DNA of 64,000 bases, from the NCBI RefSeq assembly GCF_963675165.1, contig NC_087392.1, positions 699,001-763,000 on the forward strand, written 5' to 3'. Of the stretch, positions 10,804-21,200 are shown piece after piece. This DNA comes from Halichondria panicea (lineage: Eukaryota; Porifera; Demospongiae; Suberitida; Halichondriidae). Numbering within the stretch: position 1 is the stretch's first letter; each line of letters starts with the position of its first letter. The position numbers and the translations under genes were made by a program. Under the pieces are notes generated by a model, which had not been told where the DNA came from, searched no databases, and saw only the letters and a program-made list of their open reading frames with translations.

Positions 10804-11789
10804 CTAATTGTCCACAGGTTTTGGATGGTCCAGTTTGCTCTTGTGTGATTTCACCATTGATATGAACAGAGGAACGGCCTTCTTTTCATTTACACGAACT
10901 GTTCTGAAATGCTTTGAAATTGCCTACAGTTGAAAAAGTACACAATTTAATAAAATAATAGTAGAAATCCAACCTCACCTCAACCAGTTGAATCTTATTA
11001 GTGCCAGGCTTAAGTTGAAGTTTATAGTGCCTTTTATACCTTCGAAGAGTGTTCATTTGAAGTTGTAGAAAATCCACCTGTGAAACAGAATAGTTATGGC
11101 ATGAAAATGATACATACATGTGCAATCAAGCATGTTAAGTGGGACGTCAGGTAATTAGCCAATACAAACATGGGTACCGGGTGTGAAGTAACTGACACTT
11201 TTAAGGTATCAACATGTGCAAACACTTACAAAAATGAGATACTTAATGCTAACTTTTAGGGCTGCACTGATTATACGTACCTATCGTGAACATCAAATGC
11301 ACATGCCTATAGTTACCGTATAGAGGGTATATTTCGAGGGTATAAATGTTCGTGGTTTTCGCGGATTAGGCATGAACCGCAAACATTTATAACCGCGAAT
11401 TTAATATTCCATGCATGCATGCTGAAAAAAGGCGCTATTCCACGAAAATTAAATCCGCGAAAACCTTTCTAAAGGCACATCCGCGAAAATGTATACCCTC
11501 GAAATATACCCGCTATACGGTATATTATGTTTAGCTGAAGTTGCTATAGCATAATTATCGTGTGCCCTCATAATATTCCTAACTTAAACTTAAACGTACA
11601 CATGCATAAAACGAGTTGAGAATTGGTTATGAATCTGATGCACATACTGTAAGCATAGATAGTGCTAGCTAGTTGCACTAATGATGTATAATGTTACATG
11701 TACATGTACATGACACTTGAACTAGTACTCACTTCAGGTTGAAAATCACTTTCTTCTTCAGAATCTTTTCTCTTCCTCTTAGATCTCAT
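10804..11789 (-). CDS. SAP30-family Sin3-complex subunit, short form
   Basis: Three exons (11733-11789, 10979-11077, 10804-10923), all phase 0, give only 91 residues. They contain the basic patch MRSKRKRKDSEEE and the SAP30 core VDFLQLQMNTLRRYKRHYKL, then KPGTNKIQLVE, AISKHFRTVRVNE and ISMVKSHKSKL, the Sin3-binding region. SAP30 and SAP30L are normally about 180-220 residues with an N-terminal zinc-dependent motif; that part is not seen upstream of this ATG. The frame does stay open 78 nt upstream to a possible acceptor near 11868-11875, so a further exon cannot be excluded, although CCDC134 starts on the other strand at 11941. Family role: subunit of Sin3-HDAC co-repressor complexes in the nucleus. 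Confidence 0.83.
11314..11522. mobile_element. MITE-like element, copy 1
   Basis: About 209 bp with terminal inverted repeats of about 30 bp: the left end reads ttaccgtatagagggtatat and the right end is the reverse complement (ctcgaaatatacccgctatacggta). The interior is a series of short inverted segments rich in cgcgaaaa. It lies in intron 1 of the SAP30 gene and has no coding capacity. Related ends occur at 27942-28170 and 51857-52041. Confidence 0.8.
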
Positions 11790-11940
11790 GATTGCAACCG
11801 CTAACCACTCAGATACTGCAAATCCACCAGCTGTATGGAGCTTTGTAGCTTCACAGAGCCAGTAGGGCTAGGGGTGAGAAACAAAATGAAAAAATTAATG
11901 TGAAATTCCAGATGATGTCCACCATAGGGATTTCCCCTAA
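11790..11940. promoter_or_regulatory. Divergent promoter region (SAP30 / CCDC134)
   Basis: Only about 150 bp separate the minus-strand SAP30 ATG from the plus-strand CCDC134 ATG, which implies a shared or overlapping promoter. No TATA box was recognised. This is inferred from geometry. Confidence 0.5.
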
Positions 11941-14900
11941 ATGAAAATGGCCTCTTGCATGCATAGTTGGTGTTTGGTGCTAGTCTGTGGACTTGCAAGC
12001 GTGTTTCTGGACACTGCAACCAATGCATCTGCTCCCAAACATGTGGAAATATGTATCCTTGGTTGCAAACACTTAGCGAATGGGTCATTCGGTCTACTTT
12101 GAGATTGTTTGCTAAATTATATGCATGCAACTTGTTTCATGTTCTCCTTAGCTGTATTTCATAGACAAGAGTTTGTTTGATATGAAGAGGAGAGAACAGA
12201 TTGAAACTGCCGAGAGAGTATGGAACATTGATGACTATGCAAAGCGATACAAAGCCGTTGCGTTTGTGATTGATACTATATTCCCTGTGAGTCCATGGTA
12301 TCTACTGGATAGGACTGCAATATGCACATGCAGTATAAAACACGACTATCTAGCATGGGCTATTTACTGATAGCTAACTTTGAGTGCTCATAACTTTTAA
12401 GTTGTACATTTAAACAACATTTTTAATTTTGTAGCCCTTTGTGAAATAGAAATACCTATCTAATGATAATTATGTGTAAAACAATGATTGCATTTGGATT
12501 GAAATGTTTCATGCAGATACTGGAAGAGTCATTGAAGACAATTGGAGAACTACACTACGAGCCTGGGTCCTCACCATTCCCTGAGGAGGAAAACTCTCGA
12601 GAAGGTGAACACATTAAATTTCAATAATCTTAAAATAATATTTTCTTTGCAGTGCTTGGTAAAGTTTACGAGAATGTTATATTTTTTGGGGACTTTCTCT
12701 TGAGAATGCCTGACATCACCAAAAAGGCAAGCTTGTAACTATTGCAAGTGTTTAGTGTTTAAAAATTGTACCCCTTAACAGATATTCAAGAAACACAAAG
12801 AATGGATTCCTGTTCTTAAAGAGTCAGTCCAGTTCTGTAACCAGTCCACTGATGTCTACACCTCTCTTCACACTAGGCAGCTACACCTGGTATGTGTAGT
12901 AGAGAGTTACCATTGAGATTCGTTGGCCTATGCAATTACTATACTGCCTCACGTAATACATTATGTAATAGATAGGAAATAACCTGAGGTTAATTATGCT
13001 GAGTATTGTGACTTTCATTTACTGGAAAGTAAATTGAAAACTAAGTACTCTAGTATTCTTCACTTGAAATGGATCAAGCCCAGTTATCAGTTGTAGTGCC
13101 AAAACCCAACGATTTTCGAATCGAGTATTATCCCATGGATGATCCTGCTAACAGGATAGGCTTAACAGATTCATCGGTGCTGTTCTACATAAAGACAGGC
13201 ACCCTTTTTAGCTTTGCTAATGTTCAAGCAGCTGATAATTTCAGGGGAAGAGTTGTGACGTGGATCAAGAACACATTACATGGTATGCTCAGCATAATGT
13301 TATTATCACCACAGCACCCAGAAGTGCCCAAGGGCAATTGCACGGCTTTCTGGTGGATTTTTGTGTGACAGCTGTCAGTGGTATTGCCAATGCTCGCTAC
13401 ATGCCCTTGCTTGAACGCACTGTGACTGTTCCAGCATCTCATGAAGGAGGACCTCGTAATCAAGCTATTCACGAAATCAGTATTGTTGTTCACCCAGTGC
13501 CTATTCTTCCAAATACGGTAATCCTCGTGCTAGATGACATCTGTACCACTGGGAGTACCCTGAGAGCCTGCAAAGCAATCCTTGAGAGAGGAATAGCTGG
13601 TGCCGAGGTGAACATGCTTGCCATCGAAAAGACACAGTAGCTTTGAGGACAATATGCTACAAGAGCTTATTAGCTGTAGATCGAGCTAGATAATTATAAT
13701 TATACTGTTAAACTTGAACACAGAGTAGAATATTTTGCTGACGTTTGTAATAATTATTATTCTGAGTGATTAATTATGTGTACACAAAATTAATAATTTA
13801 TGATAGTTATCATTTCTCCACCCTCGGTCGTTTGGGCCCATCGCACTCAATGTCATCAGACTCACTTCCATAGCTTCTTTTCCTCTGTAGAATATGTTTG
13901 TCAGCATCTTGTTGGTCCACACACAGCGAGTTTAAACATATATGTCTCTTTACGCCTTGACATTTTTTCCAAGTGTCCACAGTTCCACCTTTCTTTGGTT
14001 CACTGCCTTCGTTCCAGGTAAATGCAAGAAGATAGCTGCTCTTGGCAACCTCTGTGTTTCTTTTCTGGAATCCATCATGGATGTGACACTTTGCTCCTAG
14101 TGTTATGGCAGCTTCGATGTGTCCCAAACTGTCCTCCCCTATTTTGTCACTAAACTGTTTGTGGAGCTCATTTGATGACTGACCAGGACTCTTCCAGCTA
14201 GTCTTAGAAGCTACTTTCTTTTCGACGAATTTGGAGTCCCCCCATTTTGCTGGTAGATGTAGTGTGAGACGGTTGACCTCTTCAAGTGAGTACAGTATCA
14301 CAGCAATATGATCTGGATAAAAAAAGTGAGATATTCCAATAACACTGAATATACTAATTAACTCACCTGCCCAAGCAGCACCTCCACTGATGACATGTAT
14401 TTGCTGAAGTTCAAGTTTAAAATCGTCTTTTATGACTGCCTTCGCTTTCTCTACCATTTTGTCAAACAATTTTTTTGTCATTTTTTTACCATCTGCTCTG
14501 CGTCCAGCCGACCCCACGATACTCACTGTAGGCGTTAGTGGTTGAGGACAGTGAAATGCTGTATTCAATCGACTCTGCATCATGGTTGCAGCTCCAGCCC
14601 TCTGGGCCATGGGGGAATTAGATCTACAAGTATTGAAACTTTAAAGTATAGTTTTCTTGGTAAAACTTTGCTCACCACATGCTGTGTGTATAATTAATTT
14701 ATGTACAACGGACAAACATGTTGATTCTACTAGAACACAGAAATATGTTACAAACACAGGGTACATAACGTTACTTACCTCTGCACACTTCAGATCCAAC
14801 AGCACTTCTAATGTTTTGTTTATGTTTGGCCTAATGGTAAAGGTTTGTATGTTGATAGAACAAAAACTACGTATGTGAAACATGTTTCTATGTGTAATGA

Positions 14901-15155
14901 TCTTTACTATGATAACCGGTTAACCCCATGCAGATGTCTCAAGAGATTGGTCTGATTCCACCTGAAGATGACTTCATTAATCCATTCAGAGAAGATGCTC
15001 GGACAAAGGTATAGAACACGTACAGTACTCGAGTTATTCTACTATTCTATTTCCTTATGCAGACTCAGGAGAACAGTTCTGTGCAGAAGAATAAAGGCAA
15101 GAAAGAGAACAAGAAGAAGGGACCTAAATTTAGAAAATTTAAGAACGAACTGTGA
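11941..15155 (+). CDS. CCDC134: CCDC134 homologue, secreted/ER-resident protein
   Basis: Seven exons (11941-12052, 12165-12286, 12517-12604, 12653-12726, 12782-12889, 14934-15008, 15063-15155) give 223 residues, against about 229 in vertebrates. The N-terminus is a signal peptide (SWCLVLVCGLASVFL). The family core follows: VEIYKSLFDMKRREQ, ENVIFFGDFLLRMP, QFCNQSTDVY, MSQEIGL and DDFINPF, all matching the CCDC134 pattern. The C-terminus is basic and ends in KNEL, a KDEL-like ER-retention signal. Vertebrate CCDC134 also ends in a retrieval-type tetrapeptide. Intron 4 uses a GC donor (AAG then gcaagc). Intron 5 (12890-14933) hosts two other genes, one on each strand. Confidence 0.88.
12371..12470. 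repeat. Dispersed repeat, copy 1
   Basis: The stretch gatagctaactttgagtgct followed by cataactt recurs at about 25890-25985 (SGCB intron). Both copies continue with similar sequence around gtacatttaaacaac/gcatttacgc and aaatacctatcta. This appears to be a short interspersed element of unknown type. Confidence 0.55.
13069..13640 (+). CDS. ComF/type I phosphoribosyltransferase-like gene, nested in CCDC134
   Basis: The C-terminal part contains a clear PRPP-binding motif of type I phosphoribosyltransferases (VILVLDDICTTGST), preceded by a ComF-like strand (VIITTAPRSAQG) and followed by a helix and ..AEVNMLAIEKTQ. The N-terminal frame (from MDQAQLSVVVPKPNDF at 13069) and the C-terminal frame differ. 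They can be joined by a 68-nt intron, 13177-13244 (weak gtgctg donor, ctgataatttcag acceptor), giving 167 residues; exon lengths 108 and 396 are both multiples of three. The alternative is a frameshift, making it a pseudogene. The substrate cannot be told from the sequence. It lies entirely inside CCDC134 intron 5, same strand. Confidence 0.6.
13810..14610 (-). CDS. SLOG-superfamily (DprA/DUF2493-like) nucleotide-binding protein, nested in CCDC134
   Basis: Two exons (14367-14610 and 13810-14312, separated by a 54-nt intron) give 248 residues. Sequence landmarks of the Rossmann-like SLOG fold are visible: SIVGSAGRR near the N-terminus, VISGGAAWADHIAV after the first beta-alpha units, and RNTEVAKSSYLLAF ... 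GGTVDTWKKC near the C-terminus (the small-Gly and R-N-x-A signatures of SLOG/lysine-decarboxylase-like proteins). The tail is basic and contains GPKRPRVEK, a possible nuclear signal. Known relatives bind nucleotides or nucleotide-derived signals, mostly in bacteria and phages; the function here is unknown. It lies antisense inside CCDC134 intron 5. Confidence 0.65.
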   Translation of the reverse strand: MAQRAGAATMMQSRLNTAFHCPQPLTPTVSIVGSAGRRADGKKMTKKLFDKMVEKAKAVIKDDFKLELQQIHVISGGAAWAGELISIFSVIGISHFFYPDHIAVILYSLEEVNRLTLHLPAKWGDSKFVEKKVASKTSWKSPGQSSNELHKQFSDKIGEDSLGHIEAAITLGAKCHIHDGFQKRNTEVAKSSYLLAFTWNEGSEPKKGGTVDTWKKCQGVKRHICLNSLCVDQQDADKHILQRKRSYGSESDDIECDGPKRPRVEK

Positions 15156-15292
15156 GGTATGCTCACTAAACATAACGAACAATTTTACTTGTTTATAAAA
15201 ACTATACCACTTAATTGTACTATAATTATAATTATGCTAAAAAAAAACTATCAAACAAACTATCTTTGTTACCCAGTCATGCAGAGTTAGTT

Positions 15293-18200
15293 TTAAACAA
15301 TATCCACTCTGTGCTCTAGCTCTCCAATACTGATCAAATACTGACCAGCATTCAACTCTTTCTTCCCCTATGAGCAAAACAATAATTATTCAGTCAATAC
15401 AAAACTAAAAATGAAACTTACCTGTTCATCAACAAGTGATAAGTCTCTCTCTGTAGCTGCAAAAAACAACTTGACTGAACCTCCTGCCTCCAGGTATACC
15501 TTTTGAAAGTCAAACAGCTGCTTCATTGGTGCACCTTGCTCCTAAAATAAGTTCAAAATTTTAATAATAGCATTTACAAACTGCATGCAACGTACACTGG
15601 ATGTCATAAAGGCAAGTACTGAAACAGCTCCTCCTCTACTCCCAGTGTTGGTCACTTCAACTTCATAGTCAATTTGAGCTCTGCGCAGACTCTCTCTCGA
15701 TACGACGAGGCCTCCACTCTTGGAATACTGGACTGGAGCCTCCTCGACAGTTGGACTAGCTGACCACTTGTAGGAGAAGGTGGTGTAGCTGAGTCCATCA
15801 CCGAAGTGAAACACTGGAGTGCCAGTATAGAACTTGTAGGATCGACCAGGAGATATCCTCATGGACATGTCGAACATTGAGATCTGGTTGACGTAATCTT
15901 TTGGATACTGCATTAGAAAATAAATAATGTAACGAATTAACAAAATTGACATACCATTGTGAACGGGAGCCTCCCCGAGGGATTGACCATTCCCACCAGT
16001 ATCTCAGCCATAGCTTGTCCCCCGGACTGACCTGGATATCCCACCCACATGACAGCATCTGCATTACTCTAAAAAAGAACATGAGTTGAGCTTCCTTCAA
16101 TAGGAGGTATATATAGTCAAAAAATGCAGATGCATTAATTAGCTGTGTATGCCAAATTTTTACATTAAAACGAAGTCTAAACAAGTGCTGTAGACTTACT
16201 AGAGCCCAACTAATGTCGACTGAGCTTCCAGACATAAGAGCGACAATCACTGGGATATTGCTAGAAATGGATTTCTTAACAGTATCCAATAACTGCTCTT
16301 GCATTCCAGGCAGAGAGATGTCATCTCTATCACGACCCTCACTGCGTGTGTAAGGGTATTATGATAATAAATATTGAGCTGCTTTCGTTTTGCTATTTAG
16401 GGTGAGGTCAGAATGAACATACCTCCGTAGAGTCACCTATCAATTAATGTAAACATAGAGACATGCATACCATAGTTGCATACCAAATGACCGCAATTTA
16501 AGTGCTCAATTGCCATCGTGTAGTTATGTACCTCTCTTGGCTTTGATCCAATCCAATCACAAAAACTACAACGTCAGCAGATTTGGCCGCAGTTACAGCT
16601 TCAGCAAATCCAGAGTTACTGGCGCACTTGACATCACATCCCATAGCATAAGACACACTCACTCCAAGTTTCTGCAAACCTTCCAATGGACTGATGAGAT
16701 ACGGAGCATTTCCCTGTAATAATTAATAAGCAATTAACCAAATGTACATAAACTAGCCAACTTACGTTGTAGTTGCCTTTCATGGTGTTAGTTGCATTTG
16801 CATTTGGACCAATGAGAGTCACTTTCATCTTCTTGTCTATCGGAAGAGCTTTGTTGTTATTCTGAAGGAGCACAATGCTCTCCCTCGAGGCATCCAATGC
16901 TAGCTCCTACAATTATATATAATTTGTCATTACTTTGCATGTATAATTATTATAATAATTACCTGATGTGCTTGAGAGTTCACTTGGTCAGGTGTGATCT
17001 TCCAATAGTTCTGAGTCTCGTGTGGATCGAACATCCCCAGTGCTATCCTGTATGCATAGGACAGTGTCAGTCAGTAAAGGACTGCCTCAGGTGATTATTA
17101 CGTACCTGAATGCAAAGAGTCTCCCAACAGCTAGGTCTAGGTCAGCGTCGGTTATTTTCTTGTTGTTGTAGGCATCCTGTTAAGACGGTGCAAACATGTA
17201 ATGTACGTGTACACTGAAAATAATTTCGTAGGTGCTAGTGTACATTCTGCACTCTTGTTGCTGTCATAGTTGACTAACAGTAGTTTTTGATAGTGCAGTT
17301 TACCTTACGAAAAAACTTTGTTTTACCACTTATGAGAAATGATAAACGAATCATTATTATCATACCATGGCATATTTCTGATAGAAGCCCCCGCAGTTGA
17401 GGTCAGTTCCTCCCCTCAGAGCAACTTGTACAGTGTCATCCGTATTGTTAGTGTACCTATGATAGCATTATGATGGTTACAGTAGCTAGGCTAGTTCTTA
17501 CATGTGGGCACTTTGTATGTTACTGATGGCTCCACAATCACTGACCTGCAGGCATTGTGTAAAGTGTTATAGTATTTCATTTCATACCCCACCAGGTTTT
17601 CCTTACTATAAACCCTTGGAATCCCCATTGGTCTCTAGTAACTTTGTTCTGGATAAGGTCATTGGCGCAACTAGGCACACCATTCACAGCGTTGTAGCTG
17701 CACATGATGCTAGCCACTGACCCTTCTCTCACACATGATTCAAATGCTGGAAAATATGTCTGTAAAATAATTCATAAATAAATTAATTTTTTCATGTACA
17801 TGATATGCAGATTAATCAGTACCTCAACAAGGTCTTGGTCAGTTACAATGGCATTAAAATGATGCCTGTCTGTGCCATTCCAGTTCTCCAAATCTGGTGT
17901 GTGTGTGTGTGTGTGTGTGTGTATTTTGATAACAAGATTCATTGCCTGTCTGCGCATGCCCACACAGAGGAAGTGAAGCCTTATTTGTCACACATTCTTG
18001 TATCTACTCCATACAAAAGATACTGTAGCTAGCTAAGCAGTTAGGTGGCTAGAGTGCATATAAATAGCAATACTTGAGCAGTCCTAATACTTCCGTGTAC
18101 TGCATTGTATTGGCAATTAGCCATTCACCACAGTACTCAGTGTAGTGACAAGTATTAGACAGCGCTGTTCCTTAGCAGCCTGAAACAAGTATTGCTACTA

Positions 18201-21200
18201 TACATATAGCTACATACAACTAATATGGATGGATTAGTAACTGCAACAACTGATTATCCACCAGTTTTCTCGTATGTTCCAGCTCCAACAGACAACCAAG
18301 CTGCAAGTGATTCTGCAGTGATAGGTGGTGTCCATCATGTAGGTCTGGTACATCAGCACCCTCGCTCTGTACAGCAGCATGTTATGCCTGGTCATGGAGT
18401 TGGGATGTCCATAGTTGGAGCTCCACAGATCATATCAAGACCGAGTAAGTTTAATAGCAGAGGAGGCCAGTTTACCTGAGCTAACTTGTTAAAAAAAGAG
18501 TTGTATTTTGTGACCACAAGATATAATTAGATAAGCTAAGTATCCGCTGTCTGCAGCCTATGAGAAAATAGAGACAAGAGACACAATACATAAAGTGAAT
18601 GCTATGGTTGCTCGTTTGTTCGATCCAGTCTATATAATTATATCGATGTTTAGTTGCGATAATTTTCTCATCGATGGATGCTGAATTTGCAATAATAGGT
18701 TAACGAGGTTTGATGGTTGATCCTCCTTAGAATGAGCATCATCTCGGCTTGTGTTTGAGTAATCATGATATAGTAGGGTATTTTCTGACTGTTAATTTTA
18801 ACTTGAGTACACAAACTGGTTCAAGAGACGGGCGTGTGTGCATATACACAAAGAAAAATGATGTTTAAGTGCAAACGCCGCTAACTGGTTACCTATGAAG
18901 CAGTGTTAATGAGTGCTATTGGTCGTACTTTAGCACTTACGCTTGTTATCACAAAACAATTTTCACCTTATGCACATTATTTTATCCTTCTCTGCAGTGC
19001 AAGTCCAACACAGCGTGAACCCTTATGAAGCCATAGATGCCATCATAAGCCGAGAGCAGCAGCAGGCACACCACTCACTCCCCCACCCCGCTCACATCCA
19101 ACCAGCACACCCACACGCTCAGCACCCTCACACTCCACACCAACTCCCACACCATCCTCCCACAGCCTCAATGCGTTTGTCCTCAGCTTCCTCGGATGGA
19201 GGACCCAAAATCGAACGCCCTCGAGTGAAGGGCCGAATGACACCGTATGCTTTCTTTGTGCAGGAAAGGTGATTAGACTCTTAAATACTTTATAAATATT
19301 ATATTAATTGGTTACTCAATAGGAATATTAACTGTCTGTTACCAGGCAACCTTATAGGAAGAAAAAGGCCAATGAGAATACATGTAACTAAGCAGAACAC
19401 ACTCATCACTGAACCGTGATCTTCTAAGCCTTGCTATACTGCCATGCATGATTATTTTAAATTGCTTCCTTGAAGTGAAGTTTACCTGTCATAAACAGTA
19501 TACCCAATACATGCATTTACAGACACACATCCCATAGTTAGCAGATTACTTTTGATTTGATTATCCCTCTTTTCATGAAAGTTTTATGTGTACAAACCAC
19601 TTCCTACTCGATGCTGTCTGCATCTAATTGCTGTTTACTATGCTCTATCCATCACTGCTCCTACCTACACCTGCAGACGAGAGTCCTACCGCCAACAAGG
19701 TGTGCCCGTCCAGTTCACCGCATTCTCCAAGGAGTGCTCTCAAATATGGAAGTCATTGAGTGACGAGGACAAAGAAAAATTCCAAAAGTTAGCGGAGAAT
19801 GACAGAGAGAGATATCGTAAAGAGATGGCCGGATTTGAAAAACCTCTCGCGAAGGATGGGACACGAAGAGGACGGAGAAAGAAGGAGCCAGGCCAACCAA
19901 AGAGAAACATGTACGTTCAATATTTGTGTAGGATGTTCATGTGTGTTATGTTATGGTGTACATAGGCTAACAAGAAATGCTTTCAGCACACATTTTTTTG
20001 GCATTGCCATATCTTTGCCAACTTTGGTTAGTTAGCTCTCATCTGCATGCATGGTCACCTTCTGAGGTCATTTGGTTAACCAATCCACACAGAAGCTCTA
20101 TAGGGAAACTCTGTGCATACATTTTCGTCCACCAACGGTAGATAGGTGGTAGTGATTCTTGCTGTGGTGTTTGGGTCTACAGTGGCCGCTTAGTGATGAG
20201 CTGCTGATAAGAACTTTGTTTGAGCTGATAAGTACAGACACCACCAAGTACGTGTAGTAGTACTGTGGCATTGCTAGTACTATTCAGGAAATCAGGCAGT
20301 AGCCATAGTTTATTCAGGATGGTTTATTGCTAAGTACTAGTGCCCAGCTGCTGGGATTATTGTCTGGTGCCTGGGTGCCTGGGTGAGGAATTCTTGCACT
20401 CTATATATCTGGTGTTTGGTCCTTGGGGCACTTTAAAAAAATTCTAAGGGACCGTATATCTTGTAAGGGGACCCATGCACGCATACGCACACGCACACAC
20501 ACACACACCCACACACGCAGGTGTGCCTTCCTCCACTTTTGTGTAGTCAAGAGACCCAAGCTAAAGCAGGAAAACCCGTCGCTAAGTGTGGGAGCCATGG
20601 CTAAACAGTTATCATCGGCGTGGAAACTAATGACCAGTGCTCAGAAGAAACCTTATGACGACATGGCTCATAGAGACAAGCTGAGGTGAGGTTACACTTA
20701 TCTCTTAGTGAAAAGATACATCAGTAAGTGTTTCAGAGATACTGCTATACACATTTTATACTCGTGTGTTTGTAAACAGCTGGTAAGTTTTTAATAATGG
20801 TGAGTAGATAGTTTACGGTAGGTGGTTTGGGACGAGGATTGTTTGTCTTTGTGTTAAGTCTAGTTGTTTATTCGAGGATTGGGTAATGACGCACGGAGAC
20901 TGAATGCACACTTGTACACATGCTATTTTCAAGATTTGGTTGTCAAAACAGAGCCGTTGTATACACTAGTGGATTGTGCTTGTCTACCCCACTTTCTAAA
21001 CACTGTCTGTATTTATCGTTAACTAGCTTATTGGACTGTTTATAACTACCAACTGCAGACGCTATTCATGTTGTTTTACAAATTAGAGATAGGTTTTGAT
21101 TACTGATAGCCTTCAGTAGCCAAGCTCTATAATTATGAATCTTTCAGTTCCTTTGTGAAGATGATTAATGGGTGCTCTCTCCTTGAAAGATTTAGAAATT

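Noticed and set aside
11801-12130. Minus-strand open frame across the CCDC134 first exon
   Set aside because: The plus strand has a signal peptide and a family-consistent splice; the minus frame shows no domain.
14641-14883. Short open frames on both strands upstream of the SLOG-like gene
   Set aside because: No splice continuity, no motif, AT-rich; treated as the remainder of CCDC134 intron 5.
18943-19243. CRISPR-like or tandem-repeat interpretation of the His/Pro-rich cac-rich stretch
   Set aside because: It is coding sequence for the low-complexity N-terminus of the HMG gene; no regular repeat-spacer spacing.
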